Of a DNA stretch of 64,000 nt, positions 1 to 7,834 are shown piece by piece. The first letter of the stretch is position 1. Every line of letters starts with the position of its first letter. The notes beneath the pieces are model-generated. The model saw nothing but the letters and a program-made list of their open reading frames with translations, was not told the DNA's origin and searched no databases. The translations under genes were made by a program, and so were the position numbers. The stretch is taken from contig NZ_JAAKGB010000001.1 of assembly GCF_011039275.1 (NCBI RefSeq), positions 558,001 to 622,000 of the forward strand, written 5' to 3'. The stretch comes from Streptococcus hyointestinalis. Its GTDB lineage: Bacteria > Bacillota > Bacilli > Lactobacillales > Streptococcaceae.

Positions 1-2
1 CA

Positions 3-50
3 GAGCAGGTGCAAAAGACCTTGACAGAGTGGATGTTTACGGAGTCCTAG
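3..50 (+). CDS. 3' end of upstream gene (probably arginine repressor ArgR)
   Basis: Only the last 15 codons are inside the window, ending EQVQKTLTEWMFTES and a TAG stop at 48-50. The recN ribosome binding site follows immediately (AAAGGAG, 51-57), so the two genes are probably co-transcribed. The tail is too short to identify by itself. The ArgR suggestion rests on the common streptococcal order argR-recN and is inference. Confidence 0.4.
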   Translation, partial: EQVQKTLTEWMFTES

Positions 51-62
51 AAAGGAGCAGGC

Positions 63-1724
63 ATGTTATTAGAAATTTCCATCAAAAACTTTGCCATCAT
101 TGAGGAGATTTCCTTGACTTTTGATAATGGCATGACTGTGCTTACTGGAGAGACTGGTGCTGGAAAGTCCATCATCATTGACGCTATGAATATGATGCTT
201 GGGGCACGTGCCAGCGTTGAGGTCATTCGTCACGGTGCGGACAAGGCTGAGATTGAAGGCTTCTTTTCGGTCAATGACAATCCTGTACTGGCTCATATCT
301 TGGAGGAAAATGGCATTGCTTTTTCAGATGAGCTGATTATCCGCAGAGAAATCTTCCACAATGGACGTAGCGTCAGCCGTATCAATGGACGCATGGTCAA
401 TCTGACCACGCTACGTGCCGTTGGACAGCACCTAGTTGACATTCACGGGCAACACGACCAAGAAGAGCTTATGCGCCCACAGCTCCATATCCATATGCTT
501 GATGAGTTTGGCGACAGAGACTTTAAAACCATCAAGTCCAGCTATCGCAAGACCTTTGAGGCTTATCGTGAACTACGCAAGCAGGTTGCGCTCAAGCAAA
601 AAAACGAAAAAGAGCACAAAGAGCGCATTGAGATGTTGGAGTTTCAGATTGCAGAGATTGAGGCGGCTAATCTCAAGTCTGGTGAGGACAAAAAACTCAC
701 CCAAGAGCGTGACAAGCTCATGAACTACAAAAACATCGCAGACACGCTAAACAATGCCTTTGTCATGCTGGACAATGAAGAGTTTTCTAGCCTCTCAAAC
801 GTCCGCTCTGCCATGAACGAGCTGATAACGCTTGAGGAGTTTGACCCTGACTACAAGGAGCTCTCAACCAGCCTGACAGACAGCTATTATGTCCTTGAGG
901 AGGTGGCTAAACGCCTAGAGGACATAATTGACAATCTGGACTTTGACGCAGGCTACCTGCAAAAAATCGAGAGCAGACTAGACACTATCAACGCCATTAC
1001 GCGCAAGTACGGCGGCAGCGTAGACGATGTGCTAGAGTATTTTGACAATAGTGTCAAAGAGTACAACCTCCTCACAGGCAATACCAGCGCTAGCAATGAC
1101 TTAGAGTTGGAACTGAAAAAATTGGAAAAAGAACTCATCCAGTCCGCTAAGCTATTGAGCAACAAGCGTCATGAGCTCGCTAAAGTCTTAGAAGCCGAGA
1201 TTAAGCAGGAGCTGACCGAGTTATACATGGAAAAAGCAGACTTTAAGGTCAACTTTACGAAAGGCAAGTTTGGCAAGGACGGCAATGAAGTCATCGAGTT
1301 TTACATCTCAACCAACCCCGGTGAAGGCTTTAAACCGCTGGTCAAGGTAGCGTCTGGCGGTGAAATCTCACGTTTGATGTTAGCCATCAAGTCCGCCTTT
1401 TCCCGCAAGGAGGACAAGACTAGCATTGTCTTTGACGAGGTGGACACAGGTGTATCTGGGCGTGTGGCACAGGCTATTGCTCAAAAGATTTACAAGATCG
1501 GTAGTCACTCGCAGGTGCTTGCCATATCGCATTTACCGCAGGTCATTGCTATTGCCGATTATCAGTTTTTCATCGAGAAAGTCTCTGACGACAACTCAAC
1601 GGTCTCAACGGTACGTTTGCTGAATGAAGATGAGCGTGTCGAAGAAATTGCTAAAATGCTAGCAGGCAGCGACGTTACAGAAGCCGCTCGCACACAAGCC
1701 AGAGAATTGCTCAAAAAAGCGTAG
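63..1724 (+). CDS. recN: DNA repair protein RecN
   Basis: 553 residues, the usual full length for this SMC-like ATPase, which acts on DNA double-strand breaks during recombinational repair and natural transformation. The N-terminal half-ATPase carries Walker A GETGAGKS at residues 29-36. A long hydrophilic, helix-rich middle (about 150-370) fits the coiled coil. The C-terminal half-ATPase has the ABC-like signature ASGGEISRLML near residue 430 and Walker B IVFDEVDTGVSG near 453-464, followed by an ISHLPQV segment typical of the family. The ATG at 63 has AAGGAG six bases upstream and the fold starts at once (LLEISIKNFAII), so the start is secure. A hairpin terminator follows the stop directly. 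Nothing is missing or unusual. Confidence 0.97.
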   Translation: MLLEISIKNFAIIEEISLTFDNGMTVLTGETGAGKSIIIDAMNMMLGARASVEVIRHGADKAEIEGFFSVNDNPVLAHILEENGIAFSDELIIRREIFHNGRSVSRINGRMVNLTTLRAVGQHLVDIHGQHDQEELMRPQLHIHMLDEFGDRDFKTIKSSYRKTFEAYRELRKQVALKQKNEKEHKERIEMLEFQIAEIEAANLKSGEDKKLTQERDKLMNYKNIADTLNNAFVMLDNEEFSSLSNVRSAMNELITLEEFDPDYKELSTSLTDSYYVLEEVAKRLEDIIDNLDFDAGYLQKIESRLDTINAITRKYGGSVDDVLEYFDNSVKEYNLLTGNTSASNDLELELKKLEKELIQSAKLLSNKRHELAKVLEAEIKQELTELYMEKADFKVNFTKGKFGKDGNEVIEFYISTNPGEGFKPLVKVASGGEISRLMLAIKSAFSRKEDKTSIVFDEVDTGVSGRVAQAIAQKIYKIGSHSQVLAISHLPQVIAIADYQFFIEKVSDDNSTVSTVRLLNEDERVEEIAKMLAGSDVTEAARTQARELLKKA

Positions 1725-1748
1725 AAAGATTGGGTTTCCAATCTTTTT
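1725..1748 (+). terminator. Rho-independent terminator of recN
   Basis: A perfect 9-bp stem, AAAGATTGG (1725-1733) with CCAATCTTT (1738-1746), and a GTTT loop. It begins on the base after the recN stop codon and runs into a T tract (1744-1748, then more T after GA). Confidence 0.88.
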
Positions 1749-1778
1749 GATTTTGTCAATACGGTTTTCCTTAAAATT

Positions 1779-1787
1779 TGGTATAAT
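1779..1787 (+). promoter_or_regulatory. Extended -10 promoter for the DegV operon
   Basis: TGGTATAAT (TG motif at 1779-1780, TATAAT at 1782-1787) lies 36 bases before the DegV start, just after the recN terminator. No good -35 box is visible at 16-18 bp, which is tolerated by extended -10 promoters. Confidence 0.7.
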
Positions 1788-1823
1788 AGAGAGGAGAATT
1801 ATTATATTAGACAGGAAAAGATT

Positions 1824-2660
1824 ATGGCAAATGTAAAAATTGTAACGGATTCCTCCCTTACAATCGAACCCGAACTTATAAAAGAACTTGATATTACGGT
1901 GGTGCCACTATCTGTCATGGTTGATGGCGTGCTTTATTCAGATAGTGACCTCAAAGAGGAAGGCAAATTCCTTAACTTAATGCGTAATAGCAAAAATCTC
2001 CCAAAAACCAGCCAACCACCCGTTGGTGTTTTTGCCGAGGTCTATGAGCGTTTGTACCAAGAAGGAGCGACAGACATCGTCTCTATTCACCTATCACACA
2101 CCCTCTCGGGGACCATCGAGGCTGCTCGCCAAGGGGCGAATCTAGCAGGTGTTGAAGTGACAGTCATCGACTCCACCTTCACCGACCAATGCCAGAAGTT
2201 CCAAGTGGTAGAGGCTGCAAAACTCGCAAGAACCGGCGCAGATTTAGCTGCTGTTGTGGAGCGTGTTAATGAAGTGCGTGAGAAGTCTGAGCTTTTCATG
2301 GGTGTCTCTACTCTTGAAAACCTTGTCAAAGGTGGACGTATCGGACGTGTGACTGGTGTCTTGACATCGCTGTTAAACATCCGTGTCGTCGTTGAGATGA
2401 AAGACCATGAGCTAGTGCCGATTGTCAAGGGACGTGGTGCTAAAGCATTTAACAAATGGTTCGACCAGTTTATGGAGCATGTCAAAGGGCGCAAAATCGC
2501 AGAGATTGGGATTTCTTACTGCGGAACGGCTGATTTGGCAAATACCTTCAAGGAAAAATTAAAAGTCTTAGGAGCTCCAATTTCTGTGCTTGAGACAGGC
2601 TCTATCATCCAGACCCACACGGGTGAAAATGCCTTTGCAGTTATGGTGCGCTATGAGTAA
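1824..2660 (+). CDS. degV: DegV family fatty acid-binding protein
   Basis: 278 residues, typical of the DegV/FakB superfamily. Members bind a fatty acid and, in Firmicutes, can present it to the kinase FakA for entry into phospholipid synthesis. The sequence shows the N-terminal IVTDSS motif (residues 6-11), TSQP at 62-65, the serine-rich SHTLSGT at 91-97 and a KGGRIGR element near 169-175, all characteristic ligand-pocket segments. The ATG follows AGGAAA (1813-1818). It is the first gene of an operon: the next start overlaps its end by 8 bases. Which DegV paralogue this is, and its fatty acid preference, cannot be read from sequence. Confidence 0.93.
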   Translation: MANVKIVTDSSLTIEPELIKELDITVVPLSVMVDGVLYSDSDLKEEGKFLNLMRNSKNLPKTSQPPVGVFAEVYERLYQEGATDIVSIHLSHTLSGTIEAARQGANLAGVEVTVIDSTFTDQCQKFQVVEAAKLARTGADLAAVVERVNEVREKSELFMGVSTLENLVKGGRIGRVTGVLTSLLNIRVVVEMKDHELVPIVKGRGAKAFNKWFDQFMEHVKGRKIAEIGISYCGTADLANTFKEKLKVLGAPISVLETGSIIQTHTGENAFAVMVRYE

Positions 2661-3498
2661 AAAATCAGTAATAACAGGACTTGCTTTCTTTTTAGTGAGT
2701 CTTGTTTTATCCATTTTGCTCTTTAACCTACTCATCCCAAAGTCTGACCCCAAACTGACCAAGGCAGACTTTTTAAAGCAAAGCACAAAGACGCTCAATT
2801 ATGTGGCAATCGGTGACTCGCTGACGCAAGGGGTAGGAGACACGACTGACCAAGGCGGTTTTGTGCCCATTTTAGCGCAAGCACTAGAGAGCAAGTATGG
2901 CTACACAGTGCATAGTGAGAATTATGGCATTTCGGGCAATACAAGTGCTCAGATTTTGAGTCGCATGAAAAAGCAGACAAAGATCCAGACTACCCTCAAA
3001 AAAGCTGATTTGATGACGCTTACCGTTGGAGGCAATGATGTCATGGCGGTTATCCGTAAAAATCTAACAAAGCTTAGCGTTAATAGCTTTAAACAGCCCG
3101 CCAAAGCTTATCAGAAGCGCCTGCGCTCAATCATTGAAGTGGCACGACAAGACAACAGCACGCTCCCTATCTATGTTCTTGGGATTTACAATCCCTTTTA
3201 CCTCAATTTTCCAGATATGACTCAAATGCAAGAGGTCATTGACAATTGGAATACAGCGACAGAAGAGGTTGTCAAAGAGTACCAAAATGTCTACTTTGTC
3301 CCTATCAATGACGCGCTCTACAAGGGCATTGATGGAAAAGAAGGTATCGTTCAGACTTCTGGCACGCAGACCAATGTCCTGAACGATGCCCTCTTTGAGG
3401 GAGATCATTTCCATCCCAATAACATCGGCTATCAAATCATGTCAGATCAAGTAATGGAGAAAATCAGTGAAACAAAAGATTCTTGGACGAAAGATTAA
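2653..3498 (+). CDS. Membrane-anchored SGNH/GDSL-family hydrolase
   Basis: 281 residues from the ATG at 2653, which overlaps the DegV stop (translational coupling). A longer frame from 2590 exists but would only add DegV-overlapping sequence. Residues 6-28 form a hydrophobic membrane anchor or uncleaved signal. The catalytic domain shows the GDSL block [11 protein letters not shown] with nucleophile Ser56, the GGND block at 126-129 (oxyanion Asn128) and the C-terminal D-x-x-H pair Asp251/His254 in GDHFHPNN. It is therefore an extracytoplasmic esterase or lipase-like enzyme; the substrate is unknown. This gene and ypmS after it are commonly paired in streptococci and lactococci. Confidence 0.92.
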   Translation: MSKKSVITGLAFFLVSLVLSILLFNLLIPKSDPKLTKADFLKQSTKTLNYVAIGDSLTQGVGDTTDQGGFVPILAQALESKYGYTVHSENYGISGNTSAQILSRMKKQTKIQTTLKKADLMTLTVGGNDVMAVIRKNLTKLSVNSFKQPAKAYQKRLRSIIEVARQDNSTLPIYVLGIYNPFYLNFPDMTQMQEVIDNWNTATEEVVKEYQNVYFVPINDALYKGIDGKEGIVQTSGTQTNVLNDALFEGDHFHPNNIGYQIMSDQVMEKISETKDSWTKD

Positions 3499-4081
3499 CT
3501 GGTGGAAGTGGGGGCTTTTGCTGCTTCTTGCCATCAATATCGGCTTTATCGGTGTGGTGACTAGCCGTCTGATACAGCCAAGAGAGTCCAGTAGCCAAAA
3601 GACGGTTAACCAAACAGCAAGCAGTGTCAAGGTCGGCACCTTTACCACGCATAAGGAAGAGTTAAACGACACCATTGCAGCTTTTTTGAGCGATTATCAG
3701 AGCAAGGACTTTTCCTATCAGGTCTATGCTGCCTCGTCTTCCATTTTATTTGAGGGGACCTACACTTTGCTTGGCTACGAGGTGCCGCTTTATGTCTACT
3801 TTGAGCCGCTACGCCTCTCAAATGGTGCTGTGCAGCTGAAGGTGACGTCTTTTTCCGTTGGGACGCTCTCTCTTCCTCAAAAGGAAGTCTTGCAATACAT
3901 CAAATCCAGCTACAAACTGCCTGATATTGTCGTTGTCAACCCTCAAAAAGCCACGATTACTATCAATTTGCAGAACCTCAAAAACGATGCTGGTATCTAT
4001 CTCAAAGCCACCAGTATCGATCTGGTCAATGACCAATTTACCTTTGATATTTTTAAGAAAAAAAGCGCTTCAAAACGTTAA
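3467..4081 (+). CDS. ypmS: YpmS family protein (DUF2140)
   Basis: 204 residues, starting at GTG 3467 behind GGAG (3456-3459) and overlapping the SGNH gene by 32 bases. The start is supported by the spacing of that site and by the immediate anchor: a basic N-terminus ([14 protein letters not shown]) and one membrane segment at about 15-32. The rest is an extracytoplasmic beta-rich domain matching the YpmS family, with the motif NGAVQLKV and the ending DQFTFDIFKKK. Molecular function is not known for the family. The overlap and its position make it the last gene of the DegV-SGNH-YpmS operon. Confidence 0.87.
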   Translation: MKQKILGRKINWWKWGLLLLLAINIGFIGVVTSRLIQPRESSSQKTVNQTASSVKVGTFTTHKEELNDTIAAFLSDYQSKDFSYQVYAASSSILFEGTYTLLGYEVPLYVYFEPLRLSNGAVQLKVTSFSVGTLSLPQKEVLQYIKSSYKLPDIVVVNPQKATITINLQNLKNDAGIYLKATSIDLVNDQFTFDIFKKKSASKR

Positions 4082-4085
4082 TAAC

Positions 4086-4114
4086 TTGACGTAACAGCGA
4101 TTTTTAGGTATCAT
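4086..4114 (+). promoter_or_regulatory. Sigma-70 type promoter of the HU gene
   Basis: -35 TTGACG (4086-4091), 17-bp spacer, -10 TATCAT (4109-4114). Both boxes are near consensus and the spacing is ideal, which suits a highly expressed nucleoid protein. Start codon is 49 bases downstream. Confidence 0.85.
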
Positions 4115-4162
4115 AGTTTTTGTTAAAGCATAAGCTTATAAATTATTGGAGGATTTGTTAAA

Positions 4163-4438
4163 ATGGCTAACAAACAAGATTTGATTGCAAAAGTAGCAGA
4201 AGCTACAGACTTAACAAAGAAAGATTCAGCCGCAGCTGTTGACGCAGTTTTTGCAGCAGTAACTGAATTCCTTTCAGAAGGTGAAAAAGTACAACTTATC
4301 GGTTTTGGTAACTTTGAAGTACGTGAACGTGCTGCTCGTAAAGGACGCAACCCACAAACTGGTAAAGAAATCGAAATCGCAGCTTCAAAAGTTCCAGCAT
4401 TCAAAGCTGGTAAAGCTCTTAAAGACGCTGTTAAATAA
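4163..4438 (+). CDS. hup: DNA-binding protein HU
   Basis: 91 residues, the standard length of the histone-like HU protein that bends and compacts DNA. The N-terminal helices ([14 protein letters not shown]) are followed by the DNA-binding arm: [20 protein letters not shown] at 47-66, including Pro64 at the tip that wedges between base pairs. The C-terminal [14 protein letters not shown] is also diagnostic. Start ATG is preceded by GGAGGA (4148-4153). It is a single-gene unit with its own strong promoter and terminator. Codon use is strongly biased (many GCT, GTT, AAA and GAA), as expected for a highly expressed gene. Confidence 0.98.
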   Translation: MANKQDLIAKVAEATDLTKKDSAAAVDAVFAAVTEFLSEGEKVQLIGFGNFEVRERAARKGRNPQTGKEIEIAASKVPAFKAGKALKDAVK

Positions 4439-4446
4439 TCTCTTAG

Positions 4447-4477
4447 AAGGCTGTCGTGATGGCGACGGTCTTTTTTT
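4447..4477 (+). terminator. Rho-independent terminator of hup
   Basis: AAGGCTGTCG (4447-4456) pairs with CGACGGTCTT (4463-4472), with two G-T wobbles and a 6-base loop, followed by seven T (4471-4477). Confidence 0.85.
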
Positions 4478-4520
4478 GCTCTTTTCTCGCCGAAAAGAAT
4501 AGATTTAAAATATAAAAGAC

Positions 4521-4549
4521 TAGACATTTATCTTTTTGTATGCTATAAT
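4521..4549 (+). promoter_or_regulatory. Promoter of the PTS IIB-IIA genes
   Basis: -35 TAGACA (4521-4526), 17-bp spacer, -10 TATAAT (4544-4549) with an extended TG at 4541-4542. About 70 bases separate it from the IIB start, enough for a short regulated leader. Confidence 0.75.
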
Positions 4550-4619
4550 CTAAACAAAGATAGTCAAAACGACGAATATCTTTAGTTATTTGATTTTTAG
4601 CAGTAAAAGGAGAAAAATT

Positions 4620-4934
4620 ATGTCAAAAGCATTGATTATTTGTGCAGCTGGTATGTCCTCATCTCTTATGGCACAAAAGACAACAGCCTTCTTTGAAAAA
4701 GAGGGCAAGGCGATTACAGTAGATGCGATTAGTTCTAGCGAAGGAGCACAGGCTATTGCGGATGCAGAGTATGATGTCTACTTGATTAGCCCGCAAACAA
4801 AGATGTACTTTGCACAATTCAAAGAAGCTGGTGAAAAAGTTGGAAAACCTGTGGTACAAATTCCACCACAAGCTTATGTTCCAATTCCTATGGGTGTCGA
4901 AAAAATGGCACAGCTGATTGAAAGCAGTCTATAA
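4620..4934 (+). CDS. PTS lactose/cellobiose-family IIB component
   Basis: 104 residues. It is the cytoplasmic phosphocarrier that passes phosphate from IIA to the incoming beta-glucoside at the membrane subunit IIC. The phosphorylated cysteine is Cys8 in the P-loop-like ALIICAAGMSSS, and ISPQTKMYF and the C-terminal PIPMGVEKMAQLIE also match the family (CelA/PtcB type). The start is ATG 4620 behind AAGGAG (4607-4612); an in-frame TTG at 4590 would place the site inside the gene, so I rejected it. IIA follows 12 bases downstream. No IIC gene is present nearby, so this pair must work with a IIC encoded elsewhere, or the locus is incomplete here. Confidence 0.94.
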   Translation: MSKALIICAAGMSSSLMAQKTTAFFEKEGKAITVDAISSSEGAQAIADAEYDVYLISPQTKMYFAQFKEAGEKVGKPVVQIPPQAYVPIPMGVEKMAQLIESSL

Positions 4935-4946
4935 AGGGGTTGTCAT

Positions 4947-5267
4947 ATGGATAAAGAAGAATTACAGATTGCTGCTTTTGAAATTATCTTGCACAGTGGT
5001 GAGGCTAGAACGGCTGTTCATGACGCTTTTGCTAGTATGCGTAATGGCGACTATAAAAAAGCTTCCGAACAGCTTGAAATGGCGAATGCTTCACTTTTAG
5101 AAGCACACCACGCACAAACCAAGTTGCTTCAAGACTATGCTAAAGGCGTTGAGATGAAAATGGAAATCATCATGGTGCATGCCCAAGACCACCTCATGAC
5201 AACTATGACTCTAAAAGAGGTTGCTATTGAAATGATGCATTTGTATCAAAAGGTTGATGTCAAGTAA
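4947..5267 (+). CDS. PTS lactose/cellobiose-family IIA component
   Basis: 106 residues, the usual size of the trimeric all-helical IIA protein that takes phosphate from HPr and gives it to IIB. The family motif VHAQDHLMT contains the phosphorylated His78 and the metal-binding Asp81. The N-terminal AAFEIILHSGEART and the alanine/methionine-rich helix near 42-56 also match. Start ATG is preceded by AAGGGG (4934-4939), which overlaps the IIB stop, so the two genes are translated from one message. Confidence 0.94.
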   Translation: MDKEELQIAAFEIILHSGEARTAVHDAFASMRNGDYKKASEQLEMANASLLEAHHAQTKLLQDYAKGVEMKMEIIMVHAQDHLMTTMTLKEVAIEMMHLYQKVDVK

Positions 5268-5284
5268 TTTTTGTTAGCAATAAA

Positions 5285-5298
5285 TGTAACCGTTTTAG
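5285..5298 (+). promoter_or_regulatory. Weak cre-like (CcpA) site
   Basis: TGTAACCGTTTTAG matches the catabolite-responsive consensus TGWAANCGNTNWCA at 12 of 14 positions, missing the last two. It lies downstream of IIA, not at the PTS promoter, so a regulatory role is doubtful. Confidence 0.2.
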
Positions 5299-5336
5299 CA
5301 AACGCTAGAATAGCTTGCCACGATAACAAAGTCAAT

Positions 5337-5372
5337 AAACGAAGCTGAGTTTGTGCCAGTTTCGTTTTCTTT
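5337..5372 (+). terminator. Terminator or attenuator between IIA and the cupin gene
   Basis: AAACGAAGCTG (5337-5347) pairs with CAGTTTCGTTT (5357-5367) through an 11-bp stem with one G-T wobble, a 9-base loop and a T-rich tail (TTTTCTTT). It ends only 23 bases before the cupin start. I see no clear promoter in between, so the cupin gene may be reached by read-through. Confidence 0.72.
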
Positions 5373-5395
5373 GAATAGGATTGAAGGAGAGAGTT

Positions 5396-5821
5396 ATGGT
5401 ACAATCTATTGACATTCGTCAGCTTTCAGATGCTATTTTTGTTGAAAAAGACAATGGAACTAAGGTGCATTATTTCTTATATCCAGAATTTGAAATTCAC
5501 CAAAATGTTTTACCTGCAAATACAGTTCAGGATTGGCACAAGCACCAAGCTATTGAGGAAATCATCGTACCAACAAAAGGAAGTGTGACCATTCAAGTCT
5601 TAGAGGAGGATGTTATAAAAGACTATACAGTTCATTGTGGCGATGTTTTGCGAGTCAAAAAATCCATACATAGAATTATCAGTGATAAACAAGAAGACGT
5701 GGCATTCACTGTTTTTCGATTTGTGTCAACTGGTAAGGATCAATCCGAAATAATCAAAAATGATAAAGTGGATTGCGAAGAATGGGTGCAAAAGATGAGC
5801 ACAAAACCTAAAGGACAATAG
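5396..5821 (+). CDS. Small cupin-domain protein
   Basis: 141 residues from ATG 5396, behind AAGGAGAG; an in-frame TTG at 5381 lies upstream of that site and is rejected. The single beta-barrel cupin is seen as motif 1, WHKHQAIEEIIVPTKGSV, with likely metal ligands His48, His50 and Glu54 or Glu55, and motif 2 around GDVLRVKKSIHR with His92. Such proteins are sugar-binding, isomerase-like or sensor proteins; the precise role is unknown. Next to a beta-glucoside PTS it could act on or sense a sugar, but that is inference. A terminator follows 62 bases downstream of the stop and the next gene is convergent. Confidence 0.75.
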   Translation: MVQSIDIRQLSDAIFVEKDNGTKVHYFLYPEFEIHQNVLPANTVQDWHKHQAIEEIIVPTKGSVTIQVLEEDVIKDYTVHCGDVLRVKKSIHRIISDKQEDVAFTVFRFVSTGKDQSEIIKNDKVDCEEWVQKMSTKPKGQ

Positions 5822-5832
5822 TGCTTTACAAA

Positions 5833-5873
5833 AAGGCATTGGCAACCGCTAAGCTACGTAAATTGGCATAACA
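5833..5873. repeat. 41-bp element, first occurrence
   Basis: Starts AAGGCATTGGCAACC and ends TTGGCATAACA. The identical 41 bases recur at 6858-6898 and 7883-7923, each exactly 1025 bp apart. The flanks here (end of the cupin gene and its terminator) are unrelated to the flanks of the other copies. Confidence 0.9.
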
Positions 5874-5882
5874 ATTATTTTG

Positions 5883-5921
5883 AAGAGGGGAGAGCTATCA
5901 TTTTGGAACTCTCTCTTTTTT
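5883..5921 (+). terminator. Terminator after the cupin gene
   Basis: AAGAGGGGAGAG (5883-5894) pairs with CTCTCTCTTTTT (5909-5920), with several G-T pairs and a 14-base loop, ending in a run of six T (5916-5921). Confidence 0.65.
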
Positions 5922-5928
5922 GTCTAAT

Positions 5929-5974
5929 ACTAACACAATCCGTTAGGAGTGGAGTCCTAACGGATTGTGTTAGT
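5929..5974. repeat. Perfect 20-bp inverted repeat at the 3' end of the GH1 gene
   Basis: Arms 5929-5948 and 5955-5974 are perfectly complementary around a 6-base loop (GTGGAG). The right arm contains the stop codon of the minus-strand GH1 gene. Neither side has a clean T tract directly adjoining the stem, so it is not a textbook intrinsic terminator. It probably protects or ends the transcripts of the two convergent genes. Confidence 0.8.
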
Positions 5975-6809
5975 CTGAAAAGCCATTTTGCTCAGCTAGT
6001 GTTTTAAAGAAGTAGCCGGATTTTTTGATGGTGCGTTTGCCTTCTTTATCAAGGTCAACAGCAATCAAGCCGTAGCGATTTTTATAAGCATTTGTCCAAG
6101 ACCAGTTATCCATGCAAGTCCAGAGGTGATAGCCTAGGCAGTTAGCCCCTTCTTGGATGGCTTGGTGGAGATAGCGGAGATGGTCTTTGATAAAGTCAAT
6201 ACGGTAGTCGTCTTCGATTTGCCCATTAGCATTGATGTAGCGTTCCTCGCCTTCGACCCCCATACCATTTTCAGAGATGTAGCAAGGAATATTACCATAA
6301 TGGTCACGGACATTGATGAGGATATCGTAAATCCCTTTTTCGTAAATTTCCCAGCCACGGTAAGGGTTCATCTTTTTATTTGGCATATCGTAGTAGTCAA
6401 AGTAATCTTCTGGCATAGGACAGTTGGGGTCAATGTCAGCTGGATTTTCCTTAGCTTTGATACGACGTGGTTGATAGTAGTTAATCCCTAGTAGGTCAAT
6501 GGTATTGTCTTTGATGGTTTTAAGGTCTTCTGATGTATGTTGAGGAATCATATCAAGGTCTTTTACGATAGCAATCAAATCTTCTGGATATTCTCCCTTA
6601 ATCGCTGGGTCAAGAAAAGAGCGGTTGAAAAATGCGTCAGCAATACGAGCTGCCTTAACATCCTCAGCGTTTTTCTCATCACGAGGATAGCTAGGTGTGA
6701 GGTTCAAAATGATACCAATCTGTCCATCTTGACTTTCATGATAGGCTTTGATAGCAAGGCTACTAGCGAGAGCTTCATTAAAGCCTGAACGCAATCCGTG
6801 TGGCGACAT
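5970..6809 (-). pseudogene. C-terminal part of a GH1 (6-phospho-)beta-glucosidase, N-terminus missing
   Basis: The 279 codons from ATG 6809 correspond to the C-terminal ~60% of a GH1 enzyme of ~470 residues, which would hydrolyse the (phosphorylated) beta-glucoside imported by a PTS. Clear family segments are DGQIGIILNLTPSYP, LLGINYYQPRR, the nucleophile motif YISENGMG (Glu180 of the fragment, codon 6270-6272), GYHLWTCMDNWSWTNAYKNRYGL and the ending RTIKKSGYFF. The N-terminal strands and the NEP acid/base motif are absent. Upstream of about residue 15 the sequence no longer looks like GH1; the frame stays open to about 6880 but reads as unrelated residues. The gene is therefore broken near 6770-6840. 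Its stop lies inside the 20-bp hairpin. Confidence 0.85.
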
Positions 6810-7240
6810 CCCAAGGTCACATGAGCCAAAACTTGCGAACTTGAAAAGCTCTCTCTCAAGGCATTGGCAACCGCTAAGCTACGTAAATTGGCATAACACA
6901 AAATCCTCGAAAATGATCAGTAGATGTCAACTTCAAAGAAAAATCCGCACAGGCGGTGTCACCTATCAAATCATCTGTCTACTGTTTGTGTGATGGAGTC
7001 TGAAATTATCACTCGCAAACAAGATCAAAAGGCATTCAAGCTCTTTCGATGATTAGCAACTGGAAAATTTCAATCCTAAGCTATCAAAACATCACAAGTG
7101 GAGCACCGGGTGATAAATGGTGGGACGTGGAAAAGCGTGTTTTTTACTAAGTGTCAACTTTTGAGGATCAATACAAAAGAATCAAAAAGAATGAAGTGGA
7201 AACTGGGGAATGGGATAAAGATGGTCCCTTTCATTGATAA
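6810..7240. other. Spacer inside the repeat unit, no recognisable gene
   Basis: It contains the second 41-bp element (6858-6898) and only short frames, for example 45 codons from ATG 6924 and 33 codons from ATG 7049 (starting MISNWKISILS, ending EKRVFY). None has a convincing ribosome binding site or a known domain. It is repeated identically at 7835-8265. Confidence 0.6.
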
Positions 7241-7270
7241 GGGCATAAGGGCATAAGGGCATAAGGGCAT
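7241..7270. repeat. 8-bp microsatellite (GGGCATAA), copy 1
   Basis: Three full copies of GGGCATAA plus GGGCAT, ending exactly at the junction with the next 1025-bp unit. Confidence 0.95.
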
Positions 7271-7834
7271 CTCGCCTTCGACCCCCATACCATTTTCAGA
7301 GATGTAGCAAGGAATATTACCATAATGGTCACGGACATTGATGAGGATATCGTAAATCCCTTTTTCGTAAATTTCCCAGCCACGGTAAGGGTTCATCTTT
7401 TTATTTGGCATATCGTAGTAGTCAAAGTAATCTTCTGGCATAGGACAGTTGGGGTCAATGTCAGCTGGATTTTCCTTAGCTTTGATACGACGTGGTTGAT
7501 AGTAGTTAATCCCTAGTAGGTCAATGGTATTGTCTTTGATGGTTTTAAGGTCTTCTGATGTATGTTGAGGAATCATATCAAGGTCTTTTACGATAGCAAT
7601 CAAATCTTCTGGATATTCTCCCTTAATCGCTGGGTCAAGAAAAGAGCGGTTGAAAAATGCGTCAGCAATACGAGCTGCCTTAACATCCTCAGCGTTTTTC
7701 TCATCACGAGGATAGCTAGGTGTGAGGTTCAAAATGATACCAATCTGTCCATCTTGACTTTCATGATAGGCTTTGATAGCAAGGCTACTAGCGAGAGCTT
7801 CATTAAAGCCTGAACGCAATCCGTGTGGCGACAT
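7271..7834 (-). pseudogene. GH1 fragment, copy 2
   Basis: It repeats codons 1-188 of the first fragment (through the nucleophile motif YISENG) and then crosses the unit junction after VEGE into unrelated residues read from the microsatellite and spacer, stopping at 7154. It lacks both the N-terminus and the C-terminal substrate-binding part, so it cannot be active. Confidence 0.85.

Larger units (their letters stand above)
6246..7270. repeat. Tandem repeat unit, copy 1 (1025 bp)
   Basis: The unit consists of an internal piece of the GH1 gene (6246-~6809), a spacer of ~430 bp without recognisable genes and an 8-bp microsatellite (7241-7270). The next copy starts at the following base. Every landmark I compared recurs at exactly +1025 with no difference seen. 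Confidence 0.93.

Noticed and set aside
2590-2652. Upstream start for the SGNH hydrolase
   Set aside because: The extra 21 residues lie wholly within DegV in another frame, have no ribosome binding site and would bury the membrane anchor. ATG 2653 fits coupling with the DegV stop.
4590-4619. TTG start for the IIB gene
   Set aside because: The AAGGAG site at 4607-4612 would fall inside the gene. ATG 4620 gives the normal family N-terminus with Cys8.
6153-6993. Plus-strand frames of 81-112 codons opposite the GH1 fragment, and their copies in the next units
   Set aside because: They are shadows of the GH1 coding strand, have no start signals, and recur only because the unit is repeated.
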